Part shown: in pieces, positions 22,587 through 33,203 of the stretch | Layout of the letters: every line of letters begins with the position of its first letter | Numbering within the stretch: position 1 is the stretch's first letter | NCBI RefSeq assembly: GCF_014645815.1 | Contig: NZ_BMML01000001.1 | Coordinates: 614,118-678,117, forward strand | DNA: 64,000 nt | Direction: 5' to 3' | DNA from: Streptomyces fuscichromogenes | GTDB lineage: Bacteria; Actinomycetota; Actinomycetes; Streptomycetales; Streptomycetaceae | The notes under the pieces: model-generated | Told to the model about the DNA's origin: nothing | What the model saw: the letters and a program-made list of their open reading frames with translations, nothing else | Database searches by the model: none | Position numbers and translations under genes: made by a program

Positions 22587-22823
22587 GTGGTTTTGGCGTT
22601 CTCGATCGCCCTGATCGTCTTCAGCCTGCTGCTGATGCTGCTGGTGCTGATGCACAAGGGCAAGGGCGGCGGCCTCTCCGACATGTTCGGTGGTGGCATG
22701 CAGTCCTCCGTCGGCGGCTCCTCGGTCGCCGAGCGGAACCTGGACCGGATCACCCTGATCATCGGTCTGCTGTGGTTCGCGTGCATCGTCGTCCTCGGCC
22801 TCCTGATGAAGACGAACAGCTGA
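22587..22823 (+). CDS. secG: Protein translocase subunit SecG
   Basis: A 78-residue membrane protein with two hydrophobic helices (about residues 2-22 and 53-73) joined by a glycine- and serine-rich loop, LMHKGKGGGLSDMFGGG, the SecG pattern. It is the accessory subunit of the SecYEG channel. The GTG start at 22587 follows GAGGAAG. The position after tpiA is common in actinomycetes. Confidence 0.93.
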   Translation: MVLAFSIALIVFSLLLMLLVLMHKGKGGGLSDMFGGGMQSSVGGSSVAERNLDRITLIIGLLWFACIVVLGLLMKTNS

Positions 22824-22939
22824 TCCGCGACTCGCACACACGCACAATCCGCACGTAAGGCCCCATGTTCGGTACGCGCACCTGAGCGCGGCCTATCATG
22901 GGGCTTGCGTCTAGGTGCGGGGGCGGTAACTCCCACCAC

Positions 22940-22967
22940 TGGACGCGCGTTGGGCCTTACGTAGACT
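22940..22967 (+). promoter_or_regulatory. Probable promoter for the RbpA paralogue
   Basis: TGGACG (22940-22945), 16 nt, TAGACT (22962-22967). Downstream, CGAAGCGA (22981-22988) and TCGCTTCG (22998-23005) could form a small hairpin in the leader. Confidence 0.4.
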
Positions 22968-23033
22968 GAGGCGCTCGCAACGAAGCGACACGCCGACTCG
23001 CTTCGCGGCACCATCACGCAGGGAGTTACGACC

Positions 23034-23369
23034 GTGGCAAGTGGCAACGCGATCCGAGGTAGCCGGGTCGGGGCGGGGCCGATGGGCGAGGCCGAGCGCG
23101 GTGAGTCCGCGCCCCGTCTGCGCATCTCCTTCTGGTGCTCCAACGGGCACGAGACGCAGCCGAGCTTCGCCAGCGACGCGCAGGTGCCCGAGACCTGGGA
23201 CTGCCCGCGCTGTGGCTTCCCGGCCGGTCAGGACCGGGACAACCCGCCGGACCCGCCGCGCACCGAGCCGTACAAGACGCACCTCGCGTACGTACGGGAG
23301 CGGCGCAGCGACGCGGACGGCGAGGCGATCCTCGCCGAGGCACTCGCCAAACTGCGCGGCGAGATCTAG
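23034..23369 (+). CDS. RbpA-family RNA polymerase-binding protein (paralogue, RbpB-like)
   Basis: A 111-residue protein with the layout of RbpA: an N-terminal basic AIRGSRVG segment, a small core domain around FWCSNGHETQPSFASDAQVPE (here split) and WDCPRCG, and a C-terminal charged helix (KTHLAYVRERRSDADGEAILAEALAKLRGEI) like RbpA's sigma-interacting segment THWDMLMERR. RbpA stabilises open complexes with the principal sigma factors in actinomycetes. The housekeeping rbpA is normally elsewhere, so this is probably the second copy, called RbpB in Streptomyces as I recall it. GTG 23034 has GGAG 9 nt upstream. Confidence 0.75.
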   Translation: MASGNAIRGSRVGAGPMGEAERGESAPRLRISFWCSNGHETQPSFASDAQVPETWDCPRCGFPAGQDRDNPPDPPRTEPYKTHLAYVRERRSDADGEAILAEALAKLRGEI

Positions 23370-23490
23370 GAGTTGAGACCGGCCGGGTGCCCGAGGGCGC
23401 CTGGCCGGAGGTGTCTTCGCGGCCGGGTCCCGGCCCGTTGTCAGTGCTGCCCTCTACGGTTCGGGTATCGGCGAACCGCGGGGGGCGAGG

Positions 23491-24747
23491 ATGACGACGG
23501 GCGAGGAGGCACTCGCGTGGCGCGGGGGATTCGGACGGCTGTGGACGGCCGCCGTGGTCTCCCGGTTCGGGGACGCGTTACGGACGTCCGCGCTGCCCCT
23601 GCTGGCCGCGCGCCTGACCGACGACCCGCTCGCCATCGCCTCGGTGACCGCCTGCGGCTATCTGCCGTGGCTGCTGTTCGGGCTGCTCGGCGGTGCCGTC
23701 GCGGACCGGGTGGACCAGCGGCGCGCCATGTGGGCCGTGGACTCGGTACGAGGGCTGCTGGTCGCCGCCTTCGCACTCGCCGTGGCGCTCGGTCACGCCT
23801 CGGTCCCGCTGCTGCTCCTGCTCGCCTTCGCCCTCACCACCCTGCAGACACTCTTCGACAACGCCTCCACCGCCCTGCTGCCCTCGCTGGTGGACCGGCA
23901 CGCCCTGGGCAGTGCCAACGCCCGGCTGATGACCGGCCAGCAGATCGCCGGCGGGCTGCTCGGGGCACCGCTCGTGCCGCTGCTCCTGGCGGCCGGCGCG
24001 GCCATGCCCTTCGCGGCCGACGCCGGCACCTACCTGGCGGCCGCCGCCCTGGTCGCCTCCCTCCGGACACGGCCACCGGACCGGGCGCCACGCCCGGCGG
24101 GCAGCACGCTGCGCACGGAGATCGCCGAGGGCCTGCGCGCCCTGTGGCAGGACCGCGCCCTGCGGGCGGTCTGCGTCGCCACCCTGCTCTGCAACATCGG
24201 CATGGGCGCCCTGATCGCCACCCTGGTGCTGCACGTGACGCGCTGGCTGCACGCCGGCACCGCGGGTTACGCGGCCGCGATGACCGCGTACGCGGCCGGC
24301 AGCATCACCGGCGGCTTCCTCGCCCAGCGCATCGCCCGCCGCACCGGCCGGGTGCGGGCCCTGCTGGCCGCCGGGACGGTGCAGACGTCGGCCCTGCTGC
24401 TCATGGGCACCCTCCGGCACCTGGGCGCGCTGGTCGCCGGCATGCTTCTGCTCGGCGCGATGAACATGGTGTGGAACGTCAACCAGGTCACGCTGATGCA
24501 GCAACGCGCGCCCGAGTCGATGACCGGCCGGATCGCCGCCGCCTTCCGTACCTCCGCCACGTCCGGCGCGCCGCTCGGCGCCCTGCTCGGCGGAGCCGTC
24601 GCGGGAGCCTGCGGACTGAACGGCCCCGCGCTGCTGGCCGCCGTCCTCTTCGGCCTGGCCGTCACCTCGTTGATACCGGTGCGCAAGCCGGACGTACCTG
24701 TTGTTGCGCCGCGGGACAGCGCGACGGTAGGCCGAGCCCTGAGCTGA
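23491..24747 (+). CDS. MFS transporter (EntS/MFS_3-like exporter)
   Basis: A 418-residue protein with about twelve hydrophobic segments and the loop motif [14 protein letters not shown] after the second helix, which is motif A of the major facilitator superfamily. The N-terminal [28 protein letters not shown] resembles the drug and siderophore exporters of the EntS/MFS_3 branch. ATG 23491 lies after GGGGGCGAGG. No biosynthetic gene is nearby to suggest the substrate, and it sits alone between the RbpA paralogue and pgi. Confidence 0.88.
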   Translation: MTTGEEALAWRGGFGRLWTAAVVSRFGDALRTSALPLLAARLTDDPLAIASVTACGYLPWLLFGLLGGAVADRVDQRRAMWAVDSVRGLLVAAFALAVALGHASVPLLLLLAFALTTLQTLFDNASTALLPSLVDRHALGSANARLMTGQQIAGGLLGAPLVPLLLAAGAAMPFAADAGTYLAAAALVASLRTRPPDRAPRPAGSTLRTEIAEGLRALWQDRALRAVCVATLLCNIGMGALIATLVLHVTRWLHAGTAGYAAAMTAYAAGSITGGFLAQRIARRTGRVRALLAAGTVQTSALLLMGTLRHLGALVAGMLLLGAMNMVWNVNQVTLMQQRAPESMTGRIAAAFRTSATSGAPLGALLGGAVAGACGLNGPALLAAVLFGLAVTSLIPVRKPDVPVVAPRDSATVGRALS

Positions 24748-24817
24748 TCAACTAGGTTGGAACGGCAGCGGCGCAGGCACGCACAGGACAGGTGCAAGGA
24801 AGAAGGCTGAAGTCGGA

Positions 24818-26470
24818 ATGAACGCAGACGGCCGTACCAGGCTCAACCAGACGCCCGAGTGGACCGCGCTCGCCAAGCACCGGGAGGAGCTCGCCGGCAC
24901 CCACCTGCGGGACCTGTTCGCCGCCGACCCGGGACGCGGCACGAACTACACCCTCCAGGTCGGCGACCTCCACATCGACTACTCGAAGCACCTGGTCAAC
25001 GACGAGACGCTGCGGCTGCTGCGGGAGCTGGCCGCGGCCACCGACGTCTTCGGCCTGCGGGACGCCATGTTCCGCGGCGAGAAGATCAACATCACCGAGA
25101 ACCGCGCGGTGCTGCACACGGCCCTGCGCGCCCCGCGCGACGCGGTGGTCGAGGTCGACGGCGAGAACGTGGTGCCGCAGGTGCACGCGGTCCTCGACAA
25201 GATGGGCGCCTTCGCCGACCGGGTCCGCTCGGGCGAGTGGACCGGCCACACCGGCAGGCGCATCCGCAACGTCGTCAACATCGGCATCGGCGGCTCCGAC
25301 CTCGGCCCGGCGATGGCCTACGAGGTGCTGCGCAGCTTCACCGACCGCGACCTCACGGTCCGCTTCGTCTCCAACGTCGACGGCGCCGACCTGCACGAGG
25401 CGACCCGCGACCTGGACCCGGCGGAGACCCTCTTCATCGTCGCTTCCAAGACGTTCACCACGATCGAGACGATCACCAACGCCACCTCCGCCCGCAACTG
25501 GCTCCTCACCGAGCTGAAGGCCGGTCAGGAAGCGGTCGCCAGGCACTTCGTGGCCCTCTCCACGAACGGCGGGAAGGTGTCGGAGTTCGGCATCGACCCG
25601 GACAACATGTTCGAGTTCTGGGACTGGGTCGGCGGCCGCTACTCCTACGACTCCGCCATCGGCCTCTCGCTGATGATCGCCATCGGCCCGGACCGGTTCC
25701 GCGAGATGCTCGACGGCTTCCACCTGGTCGACGAGCACTTCCGCACCGCCCCCGCCGAGGCCAACGTCCCTCTGCTGCTGGGCCTGTTGGGCATCTGGTA
25801 CGGCAACTTCCACGACGCCCAGTCGCACGCGGTGCTGCCCTACAGCCACTACCTCTCCAAGTTCACCGCCTACCTGCAGCAGCTGGACATGGAGTCCAAC
25901 GGCAAGTACGTGGCGCGGGACGGCAAGGAGGCCGACTGGCAGACCGGCCCGGTCGTCTGGGGCACGCCGGGCACCAACGGCCAGCACGCGTACTACCAGT
26001 TGATCCACCAGGGCACCAAGCTGATCCCGGCGGACTTCATCGGCTTCGCCGAGCCGGTCGCCGAGCTGAGCGGTGAACTGAAGGCGCAGCACGACCTGCT
26101 GATGGCGAACTTCTTCGCCCAGACCCAGGCGCTGGCCTTCGGCAAGACCGCCGACGAGGTCCGCGCGGAGGGCGTGGCCGAGGAGCAGGTGGCGCACCGC
26201 ACCTTCAAGGGCAACCACCCCACGACGACCGTCCTGGCGAGGCAACTCACCCCGTCCGTCCTCGGCCAGCTGGTGGCGTTGTACGAGCACAAGGTCTTCA
26301 CCCAGGGCGCCGTCTGGAACATCGACTCCTTCGACCAGTGGGGCGTGGAGCTGGGCAAGGTCCTCGCCAAGCGCGTCGAGCCGGTCCTGACGGAGGGCGC
26401 CGAGGTACCGGGCCTTGACGCCTCGACGAAGGCGCTGGTGGCCAAGTACCGGGAGCTGCGCGGGCGTTAG
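24818..26470 (+). CDS. pgi: Glucose-6-phosphate isomerase
   Basis: A 550-residue enzyme interconverting glucose 6-phosphate and fructose 6-phosphate. It has the PGI signatures [34 protein letters not shown] and the C-terminal [14 protein letters not shown], with the catalytic glutamate in [19 protein letters not shown] context. It lies convergent with the pentose phosphate operon, whose first substrate it shares. Confidence 0.98.
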   Translation: MNADGRTRLNQTPEWTALAKHREELAGTHLRDLFAADPGRGTNYTLQVGDLHIDYSKHLVNDETLRLLRELAAATDVFGLRDAMFRGEKINITENRAVLHTALRAPRDAVVEVDGENVVPQVHAVLDKMGAFADRVRSGEWTGHTGRRIRNVVNIGIGGSDLGPAMAYEVLRSFTDRDLTVRFVSNVDGADLHEATRDLDPAETLFIVASKTFTTIETITNATSARNWLLTELKAGQEAVARHFVALSTNGGKVSEFGIDPDNMFEFWDWVGGRYSYDSAIGLSLMIAIGPDRFREMLDGFHLVDEHFRTAPAEANVPLLLGLLGIWYGNFHDAQSHAVLPYSHYLSKFTAYLQQLDMESNGKYVARDGKEADWQTGPVVWGTPGTNGQHAYYQLIHQGTKLIPADFIGFAEPVAELSGELKAQHDLLMANFFAQTQALAFGKTADEVRAEGVAEEQVAHRTFKGNHPTTTVLARQLTPSVLGQLVALYEHKVFTQGAVWNIDSFDQWGVELGKVLAKRVEPVLTEGAEVPGLDASTKALVAKYRELRGR

Positions 26471-26480
26471 GCCGGGCATG

Positions 26481-26519
26481 AGAGAACCCGTACGGCCGTC
26501 CGGGCCGTACGGGTTCTCT
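26481..26519. terminator. Bidirectional terminator between pgi and pgl
   Basis: A perfect 17-bp stem (AGAGAACCCGTACGGCC, 26481-26497, with 26503-26519) and a 5-nt loop sit 10 bp after pgi and 21 bp after pgl on the other strand. The flanking TTCTCTT and AGAGAA give it a weak U-tract in both directions. Confidence 0.85.
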
Positions 26520-26540
26520 TCGGCACCTCTCAGTACCTCG

Positions 26541-27323
26541 TCACGGCGAAGCCGGCGGATACAGCGACCGGGGCAGCTGGGAGGCCGCTGTCGAGTCCAG
26601 GAGCCACAGGGTGCGCTGGCGGCCCCGGGCACCCGCGGCCGGGGCCTGGATCTCGCCCGCGCCCGAGAGGGCGATGACGACGGCCTCGGCCTTGTCCTCG
26701 CCCGCCGCCAGCAGCCAGACCTCGCGGGCCGAGCGGATGGCGGGAAGGGTGAGGGAGACCCGGGTGGGCGGCGGCTTGGGAGCGCCGTGCACGCCGACCA
26801 CCGTGCGTTCCGTCTCGCGGACCGCGGGGAGTTCCGGGAAGAGCGAGGCCACGTGGGTGTCCGGGCCGACGCCCAGCATCAGGACGTCGAAGGTGGGCAC
26901 CGAGCCGTGGTTCTCGGGGCCGGCCGCACGGGCCAGCTCCGCCGCGTAGGACTCGGCCGCCGCGTCCACGTCCGTGCCCCAGGGGCCGTCCGACGCGGGC
27001 ATGGCGTGCACGCGCTTCGGATCCACCGGGACCTGGTCGAGCAGGGCGTCCCGGGCCTGGGTGACGTTGCGCTCCGGGTCGCCCTCCGGCAGGAAGCGTT
27101 CGTCGCCCCACCAGAGGTCGAGCCGGCCCCAGTCGATGGCGTCCCGGGCCGGGGCCGCGGCCAGCGCCGCCAGCAGGCCGTTGCCGTTGCGGCCGCCGGT
27201 GAGGACCACGGACGCCTCGCCCCGGGAGGCCTGGGCGTCCACGATCTTCGTGATCAGACGGGCCGCGGCGGCCTGCGCCATCAGCTCCTTGTCGCGGTGC
27301 ACGACCAGCTGGGGAGTGCTCAT
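26541..27323 (-). CDS. pgl: 6-phosphogluconolactonase
   Basis: The 260-residue lactonase hydrolyses 6-phosphogluconolactone, the product of Zwf. Motifs VVLTGGRNGNGLLAAL, DLWWGDERFLPEGDPERN and LMLGVGPDTHVASLFP match the Pgl/DevB family. Its ATG overlaps the opcA stop by 4 bp (ATGA), placing it last in tkt-tal-zwf-opcA-pgl. Confidence 0.95.
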   Translation of the reverse strand: MSTPQLVVHRDKELMAQAAAARLITKIVDAQASRGEASVVLTGGRNGNGLLAALAAAPARDAIDWGRLDLWWGDERFLPEGDPERNVTQARDALLDQVPVDPKRVHAMPASDGPWGTDVDAAAESYAAELARAAGPENHGSVPTFDVLMLGVGPDTHVASLFPELPAVRETERTVVGVHGAPKPPPTRVSLTLPAIRSAREVWLLAAGEDKAEAVVIALSGAGEIQAPAAGARGRQRTLWLLDSTAASQLPRSLYPPASP

Positions 27324-28441
27324 GTCGCCTTCGCCCTCTTCTTCAGCGGCGCCCGTTCCTGGGACGCCGCCTCTGTCGCGGGAGCCTCGCCAGCGGCGGC
27401 GGAGGCTGCTGCTGCGTGGGTGACCGGTTCTCCTTTGGGCGACGGGTCGGTCGTGGCGGCGGCGGCCGGTTCCGGGGCGGCCGGGACCGGTTCCGGAGCC
27501 GACGCCGGAGCCGCGGAGGCGTTCAGGCGCTCCACGCCGAACCGCAGCGCCGACGCGTAGGTGTCGTCCGGGTCGAGCCGGCGCAGTTCCTCCGCGATCA
27601 GCTCGGCCGTCTCACGCCGCTTCAGCGCCACCGCACGGTCGGGCTGCCCGTCGATGGACAGGGTGGCGAGGGAACCGTCCGCGCGGTCGAGCGCGATCGC
27701 GCCCTCGCTGGTGTCGAGCCGGACCGCGGTCAGACCGGGGCCGGCCGACAGCGAGCGCTTGACGGGGACGTCCAGCCGGTCCGCGAGCCACATCGCCAGC
27801 AGCTCGCAGCTCGGGTTGAACTCCTCGCCCTCCACCTCGACCGCCTTGACCTCGCAGACCACCTGGTCCAGGGCGGCCGCCAGCATCGAGCGCCAGGGCG
27901 TGATCCGGGTCCAGGACAGGTCCGTGTCGCCGGGGGTGTAGGCGTCCGCGCGGGCGGACAGCTCCCGTACCGGCTGCTCGGAGGAGTAGGTGTCGGTGAC
28001 CCGGCGCTGGGCGAGGGCGCCCAGCGGGTCCTTCGCCGGGTCGAGCGGGGCGTTCACCGGCCACCAGACGACGACCGGGGCGTCCGGCAGCAGCAGCGGC
28101 AGCACGACCGAGTCGGCGTGGTCGGCGACCTCGCCGTACAGGCGGAGTATGACCGTCTCGCCGCTGCCCGCGTCCGCGCCCACCCGGACCTCGGCGTCCA
28201 GGCGGGACGCCGTACGGTCGCGGGGGGAGCGGGAGACGCGCTTGATGACGACCAGCGTGCGCGAGGGGTGCTCGTGCGAGGCGTCGCCGGCGGCCTTCAG
28301 GGCGTCGTACGCGTTCTCCTCGTCGGTGACGATGACGAGGGTCAGCACCATGCCCACGGCGGGCGTGCCGATGGCCCGGCGGCCCTGCACCAGCGCCTTG
28401 TTGACCTTGCCGGCCGTGGTGTCCGTGAGATCTATCTTCAT
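27320..28441 (-). CDS. opcA: OpcA, glucose-6-phosphate dehydrogenase assembly protein
   Basis: A 373-residue protein of the OpcA family, needed for or stimulating activity of Zwf in cyanobacteria and actinomycetes. MKIDLTDTTAGKVNKALVQGR, VVWWPVNAPLDPAKDPLG and the C-terminal LRFGVERL are family features. The last 65 or so residues are Ala-, Pro- and Lys-rich, ending KKRAKAT, and appear disordered. Its ATG 28441 overlaps the zwf stop, and its own stop overlaps pgl, so the three are translationally coupled. Confidence 0.95.
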   Translation of the reverse strand: MKIDLTDTTAGKVNKALVQGRRAIGTPAVGMVLTLVIVTDEENAYDALKAAGDASHEHPSRTLVVIKRVSRSPRDRTASRLDAEVRVGADAGSGETVILRLYGEVADHADSVVLPLLLPDAPVVVWWPVNAPLDPAKDPLGALAQRRVTDTYSSEQPVRELSARADAYTPGDTDLSWTRITPWRSMLAAALDQVVCEVKAVEVEGEEFNPSCELLAMWLADRLDVPVKRSLSAGPGLTAVRLDTSEGAIALDRADGSLATLSIDGQPDRAVALKRRETAELIAEELRRLDPDDTYASALRFGVERLNASAAPASAPEPVPAAPEPAAAATTDPSPKGEPVTHAAAASAAAGEAPATEAASQERAPLKKRAKAT

Positions 28442-29961
28442 GGGCGGCGCCAGCTCCGTCCGTCTCGTGCCAGCATCTCGTCGGCCTCGGCGGGGCCCCA
28501 GGTGCCGGACTTGTACTGGGCGGGCCTGCCGTGCTTGTCCCAGTGCTCCTCGATCGGGTCGAGGATCTTCCAGGACAGCTCGACCTCCTCCGTGCGCGGG
28601 AAGAGGTTGGAGTCGCCCAGCAGCACGTCCAGGATCAGCCGCTCGTACGCCTCGGGCGAGGACTCGGTGAACGACTCGCCGTAGGCGAAGTCCATCGAGA
28701 CGTCCCGGATCTCCATCGAGGTGCCCGGCACCTTGGAGCCGAAGCGGACCGTGATGCCCTCGTCGGGCTGGACGCGGATGACGATCGCGTTCTGGCCCAG
28801 TTCCTCCGTCGCCGTGTGGTCGAAGGGGGAGTGCGGGGCCCGCTGGAAGACCACCGCGATCTCGGTGACCCGGCGGCCCAGCCGCTTGCCGGTGCGCAGG
28901 TAGAAGGGGACGCCCGCCCAGCGGCGGTTGTCGATCTCCAGCTTCACCGCGGCGTAGGTGTCGGTCTTCGACCTGGTGTCGATGCCGTCCTCTTCGAGGT
29001 AGCCGATGACCTTCTCGCCGCCCTGCCAGCCGGCCGCGTACTGGCCGCGCACGGTCGACTCGCCCAGGTCCTTCGGCAGCCGTACCGCGCCGAGCACCTT
29101 CTCCTTCTCGGCGGCCAGCGCGTCCGCGTCGAAGGAGGCCGGCTCCTCCATGGCCGTCAGGGCCATCAGCTGGAGCAGGTGGTTCTGGATGACGTCACGG
29201 GCCGAGCCGATGCCGTCGTAGTAGCCGGCGCGGCCGCCGATACCGATGTCCTCGGCCATGGTGATCTGGACATGGTCCACGAAGGACCGGTTCCAGATCG
29301 GCTCGTACATGGTGTTGGCGAAGCGCAGCGCCAGGATGTTCTGGACGGTCTCCTTGCCGAGGTAGTGGTCGATCCGGAACACCTGGTCCGGTTCGAACAC
29401 CTCGTGCACGACCTTGTTGAGCTCCTCGGCCGACTTCAGGTCGTGGCCGAAGGGCTTCTCGATGACCGCGCGCCGCCAGGAGCCGCCCGACTGGTCCGCG
29501 AGACCGTGCTTCTTCAGCTGCTGGATGACCACCGGGAAGGAGCGCGGCGGCACGGACAGGTAGAAGGCGAAGTTGCCGCCCGTGCCCTGTGCCTTGTCCA
29601 GCTCCTCGATGGTGGAGCGCAGCCGCTCGAACGCGTCGTCGTCGTCGAAGGTGCCCTGGACGAAGCGCATCCCCTGGATGAGCTGCTGCCAGACCTCCTC
29701 ACGGAACGGCGTGCGCGCGTGGTCCTTGACGGCGTCGTGGACCTCGGCGGCGAAGTCCTCGTGGGCCCACTCACGGCGGGCGAAGCCGACCAGGGAGAAG
29801 CCCGGCGGCAGCAGACCCCGGTTGGCGAGGTCGTAGACGGCGGGCATGAGCTTCTTACGGGAGAGGTCGCCCGTGACGCCGAAGATGACCAGCCCCGACG
29901 GCCCCGCGATACGCGGGAGCCGTCGGTCTGCGGGGTCACGCAGCGGATTGCTGCTTGACAG
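28438..29961 (-). CDS. zwf: Glucose-6-phosphate dehydrogenase, probable CTG start
   Basis: Zwf makes NADPH and 6-phosphogluconolactone from glucose 6-phosphate. RIDHYLGKETVQ carries the active-site lysine and histidine region. The first ATG in frame (29847) would give 469 residues and lose the cofactor motif; the frame upstream clearly encodes GLVIFGVTGDLSRKKLM, the essential Rossmann GxxGDL. No ATG, GTG or TTG exists between the upstream stop and that motif. CTG 29961 (LSSSNPLRD), with GGAGGG 7 nt before it, restores a normal 507-residue enzyme and leaves 3 bp to the tal stop. The stop overlaps opcA. Confidence 0.93.
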   Translation of the reverse strand: MSSSNPLRDPADRRLPRIAGPSGLVIFGVTGDLSRKKLMPAVYDLANRGLLPPGFSLVGFARREWAHEDFAAEVHDAVKDHARTPFREEVWQQLIQGMRFVQGTFDDDDAFERLRSTIEELDKAQGTGGNFAFYLSVPPRSFPVVIQQLKKHGLADQSGGSWRRAVIEKPFGHDLKSAEELNKVVHEVFEPDQVFRIDHYLGKETVQNILALRFANTMYEPIWNRSFVDHVQITMAEDIGIGGRAGYYDGIGSARDVIQNHLLQLMALTAMEEPASFDADALAAEKEKVLGAVRLPKDLGESTVRGQYAAGWQGGEKVIGYLEEDGIDTRSKTDTYAAVKLEIDNRRWAGVPFYLRTGKRLGRRVTEIAVVFQRAPHSPFDHTATEELGQNAIVIRVQPDEGITVRFGSKVPGTSMEIRDVSMDFAYGESFTESSPEAYERLILDVLLGDSNLFPRTEEVELSWKILDPIEEHWDKHGRPAQYKSGTWGPAEADEMLARDGRSWRRP

Positions 29962-29964
29962 GGT

Positions 29965-31083
29965 TCAGCCCTCCGAGGGGGCCAGGCGCTCCAGCTCCGC
30001 CTGGGTCGACTTGAGCAGGTCGTTCCAGGACGCCTCGAACTTCTCGACGCCCTCGTCCTCCAGTACCTGGACCACGTCGTCGTACGAGATCCCGAGCGCC
30101 TCGACGGCGTCCAGGTCGGCGCGGGCCTGCTCGTACGTGCCGGTGATCGTGTCGCCGGTGATGCCGCCGTGGTCCTCGACCGCGAGGAGGGTGGCCTCCG
30201 GCATGGTGTTCACCGTGTTCGGCGCGACCAGGTCGTCGACGTACAGGGTGTCCTTGTACGACGGGTCCTTCACGCCGGTGGAGGCCCACAGCGGGCGCTG
30301 CTTGCGGGCGCCCGCGCTCTCCAGCGCCTGCCAGCGGCCGGAGGAGAAGACCTCCTCGTAGGCCTGGTAGGCGAGCCGGGCGTTGGCCACCGCGGCCTTC
30401 CCCTTCAGGGCGAGCGCCTCGTCGGTGCCCAGGTCGTTCAGGCGCTTGTCGATCTCGGTGTCCACGCGGGACACGAAGAACGACGCCACCGAACGGATGA
30501 GCGACAGGTCGAGGCCGCGCTCCTTGGCCTTCTCCAGACCGGCCAGGTAGGCGTCCATGACCGCGCGGTAGCGCTCCAGCGAGAAGATCAGCGTGACGTT
30601 GACGCTGATGCCGAGGCCGATGACCTCGGTGATCGCCGGGAGGCCCGCCCGGGTGGCCGGGATCTTGATGAGCGTGTTGGGGCGGTCGACCAGCCAGGCC
30701 AGCTGCTTGGCCTCGGCGACGGTCGCCACCGTGTGGTGCGCCAGGCGCGGGTCGACCTCGATCGACACCCGGCCGTCCTGGCCGTCGGTCGCGTCGAACA
30801 CCGGGCGCAGGATGTCGGCGGCGTCGCGGACGTCCGCCGTGGTGATCATGCGGATGGCCTCTTCGACGGTGACCTTGCGGGCGGCGAGGTCGGAGACCTG
30901 CTGCTGGTAGCCGTCGCCCGAAGAGATCGCCTTCTGGAAGATCGTCGGGTTGGTGGTGACGCCCACGACGTGCTGCTGGTCGATCAGCTCGGCGAGGTTG
31001 CCGGACGTGATCCGCTTGCGCGACAGGTCGTCCAGCCAGATCGCGACGCCTTCCTCGGAGAGGCGCTTGAGTGCGTCTGTCAT
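29965..31083 (-). CDS. tal: Transaldolase
   Basis: The 372-residue enzyme moves a dihydroxyacetone unit between sedoheptulose 7-phosphate and glyceraldehyde 3-phosphate. [13 protein letters not shown] near residue 40 and the Schiff-base lysine in [13 protein letters not shown] are the transaldolase signatures, and [19 protein letters not shown] follows. The length is that of the actinobacterial single-domain form. I use ATG 31083 ([10 protein letters not shown]), with GGAG in the 32-bp gap after tkt. The frame is open upstream into tkt, but that part is not transaldolase. Confidence 0.97.
   Translation of the reverse strand: MTDALKRLSEEGVAIWLDDLSRKRITSGNLAELIDQQHVVGVTTNPTIFQKAISSGDGYQQQVSDLAARKVTVEEAIRMITTADVRDAADILRPVFDATDGQDGRVSIEVDPRLAHHTVATVAEAKQLAWLVDRPNTLIKIPATRAGLPAITEVIGLGISVNVTLIFSLERYRAVMDAYLAGLEKAKERGLDLSLIRSVASFFVSRVDTEIDKRLNDLGTDEALALKGKAAVANARLAYQAYEEVFSSGRWQALESAGARKQRPLWASTGVKDPSYKDTLYVDDLVAPNTVNTMPEATLLAVEDHGGITGDTITGTYEQARADLDAVEALGISYDDVVQVLEDEGVEKFEASWNDLLKSTQAELERLAPSEG
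29969..29974 (-). promoter_or_regulatory. Ribosome binding site that selects the CTG start of zwf
   Basis: GGAGGG on the reverse strand lies inside the last codons of tal, with 7 nt to CTG 29961. Neither ATG 29847 nor any other codon in the frame has a comparable site. Confidence 0.75.
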
Positions 31084-31115
31084 GGAATTACATCTCCTAC
31101 GTGTCGTATAAAGCG

Positions 31116-33203
31116 TCAGCGCTGGGCGGCGGCGATGGATTCCCTGGCCTTGGCGGCCACGTTCTCGGCAGTGAAGCCGAACTCCTGGAAGAGCACCTTG
31201 CCGTCGGCCGAAGCACCGAAGTGCTCCAGGGAAACGATGCGGCCGGCGTCCCCGACGTACTTGTGCCAGGTGAGGCCGATACCCGCCTCCACCGACACCC
31301 GCGCCTTCACGGACGGCGGCAGGACGCTGTCCCGGTACCCCTGGTCCTGCTCCTCGAACCACTCCACGCACGGCATGGACACGACCCGCGTGGGCACGCC
31401 GTCGGCCTCCAGACGCTCGCGCGCCTCGACGGCGACGTGCACCTCGGAGCCGGTGGCCATGAGGATGACCTCGGGCGAACCGTTCGAGGCCTCGAACAGG
31501 ACGTAACCGCCCTTGACCGTGTCCTCGTTGGACTCGTACACCGGCACGCCCTGGCGGGTCAGCGCCAGACCGTGCGGGGCGCCCTTGCCGAAGACCTTCG
31601 TGTAGCGCCGGAGGATCTCGCGCCAGGCGATCGCGGTCTCGTTGGCGTCGGCCGGCCGGACCACGTTCAGGCCCGGGATGGCGCGCAGCGAGGCGAGGTG
31701 CTCGACCGGCTGGTGGGTCGGGCCGTCCTCGCCGAGACCGATGGAGTCATGCGTCCACACGTACGTCACCGGCAGGTGCATCAGCGCCGAGAGTCGCACG
31801 GAGTTGCGCATGTAGTCGGAGAAGACGAGGAACGTACCGCCGTAGACACGGGTGTTTCCGTGCAGGGTGATGCCGTTCATCTCCGCGGCCATGGAGTGCT
31901 CGCGGATACCGAAGTGGATGGTGCGGCCGTAGGGGTTCGCACCCGGCAGCGGGTTGTCCGCCGGCAGGAACGAGCTGTCCTTGTCGATGGTCGTGTTGTT
32001 CGACCCGGCGAGGTCGGCGGAACCGCCCCACAGCTCGGGGATCACGGCGCCGAGGGCCTGGAGCACCTTGCCGGAGGCCGCGCGGGTCGCGACGCCCTTG
32101 CCGGGCTCGAAGACCGGGATCTTCTCCTCCCAGCCCTTGGGCAGCTCGCCCGCGGCGATGCGGTCGAACTCGGCCGCGCGCTCGGCGTTGTTGTCCCGCC
32201 ACAGCTGGAAGGTCTTCTCCCACTCGGCCTTGGCGGCCGCGCCGCGCTCCCCGGCCAGCCGGGTGTGGGCGATGACCTCCTCGGCGACGTCGAAGTTCTT
32301 CTCCGGGTCGAAGCCGAGGACGCGCTTGGTGGCCGCGACCTCGTCCGCGCCGAGCGCCGAGCCGTGGGCGGCCTCGGTGTTCTGCGCGTTCGGGGCGGGC
32401 CAGGCGATGATCGAGCGCATCGCGATGAAGGACGGCTTGTCCGTCACCTTCTTCGCGGCCTCGATCGCGTTGTAGATGGCGTGCGGGTCCAGGTCGCCGT
32501 CCGGCTGCGGGGCGATGCGCTGGACGTGCCAGCCGTACGCCTCGAACCGCTTGACGGTGTCCTCGGAGACGGCCGTCTCGGTGTCGCCCTCGATCGAGAT
32601 GTGGTTGTCGTCCCACAGCAGGACCAGGTTGCCGAGCTTCTGGTGGCCGGCCATCGAGGACGCCTCGGCGGAGATGCCCTCCTGGAGGCAGCCGTCACCG
32701 GCGATGCAGTAGACGAAGTGGTCGAACGGGGACTCGCCCTGCGGCGCGTCCGGGTCGAACAGCCCGCGCTCGTAGCGGGCGGCCATGGCCATGCCCACCG
32801 CGTTGGCGACACCCTGGCCCAGCGGACCGGTGGTGGTCTCCACGCCCTTGGTGTGGCCGTACTCCGGGTGGCCCGGGGTCTTCGAGCCCCAGGTGCGGAA
32901 GGCTTCGAGGTCTGCCAGCTCAAGGCCGAAACCGGCCAGGTAGAGCTGCGTGTAGAGGGTCAGCGACGAGTGACCGGCGGACAGCACGAAGCGGTCGCGG
33001 CCCACCCATTCGGGGTCGGACGGGTCGTGCCGCATCACCTTCTGGAAGAGGGTGTACGCGGCCGGCGCCAAACTCATCGCCGTACCCGGATGGCCGTTGC
33101 CGACCTTCTGTACGGCGTCGGCGGCCAGGACGCGGGCGGTGTCGACGGCCCGCTGGTCCAACTCGGTCCAGTCGAGGTCTGTGGTGGTCGGCTTGGTGCT
33201 CAC
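31116..33203 (-). CDS. tkt: Transketolase
   Basis: A 695-residue thiamine diphosphate enzyme of the non-oxidative pentose phosphate pathway. The cofactor motif [19 protein letters not shown], the N-terminal [18 protein letters not shown] and the pyrimidine-domain [15 protein letters not shown] are typical. GTG 33203 is the start. It is the first gene of tkt-tal-zwf-opcA-pgl and is divergent from ctaB. Confidence 0.98.
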   Translation of the reverse strand: MSTKPTTTDLDWTELDQRAVDTARVLAADAVQKVGNGHPGTAMSLAPAAYTLFQKVMRHDPSDPEWVGRDRFVLSAGHSSLTLYTQLYLAGFGLELADLEAFRTWGSKTPGHPEYGHTKGVETTTGPLGQGVANAVGMAMAARYERGLFDPDAPQGESPFDHFVYCIAGDGCLQEGISAEASSMAGHQKLGNLVLLWDDNHISIEGDTETAVSEDTVKRFEAYGWHVQRIAPQPDGDLDPHAIYNAIEAAKKVTDKPSFIAMRSIIAWPAPNAQNTEAAHGSALGADEVAATKRVLGFDPEKNFDVAEEVIAHTRLAGERGAAAKAEWEKTFQLWRDNNAERAAEFDRIAAGELPKGWEEKIPVFEPGKGVATRAASGKVLQALGAVIPELWGGSADLAGSNNTTIDKDSSFLPADNPLPGANPYGRTIHFGIREHSMAAEMNGITLHGNTRVYGGTFLVFSDYMRNSVRLSALMHLPVTYVWTHDSIGLGEDGPTHQPVEHLASLRAIPGLNVVRPADANETAIAWREILRRYTKVFGKGAPHGLALTRQGVPVYESNEDTVKGGYVLFEASNGSPEVILMATGSEVHVAVEARERLEADGVPTRVVSMPCVEWFEEQDQGYRDSVLPPSVKARVSVEAGIGLTWHKYVGDAGRIVSLEHFGASADGKVLFQEFGFTAENVAAKARESIAAAQR

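Noticed and set aside
22824..23033. Small RNA or tRNA-like gene between secG and the RbpA paralogue
   Set aside because: There is a short hairpin, but no cloverleaf or conserved RNA family feature; a promoter and leader explain it better.
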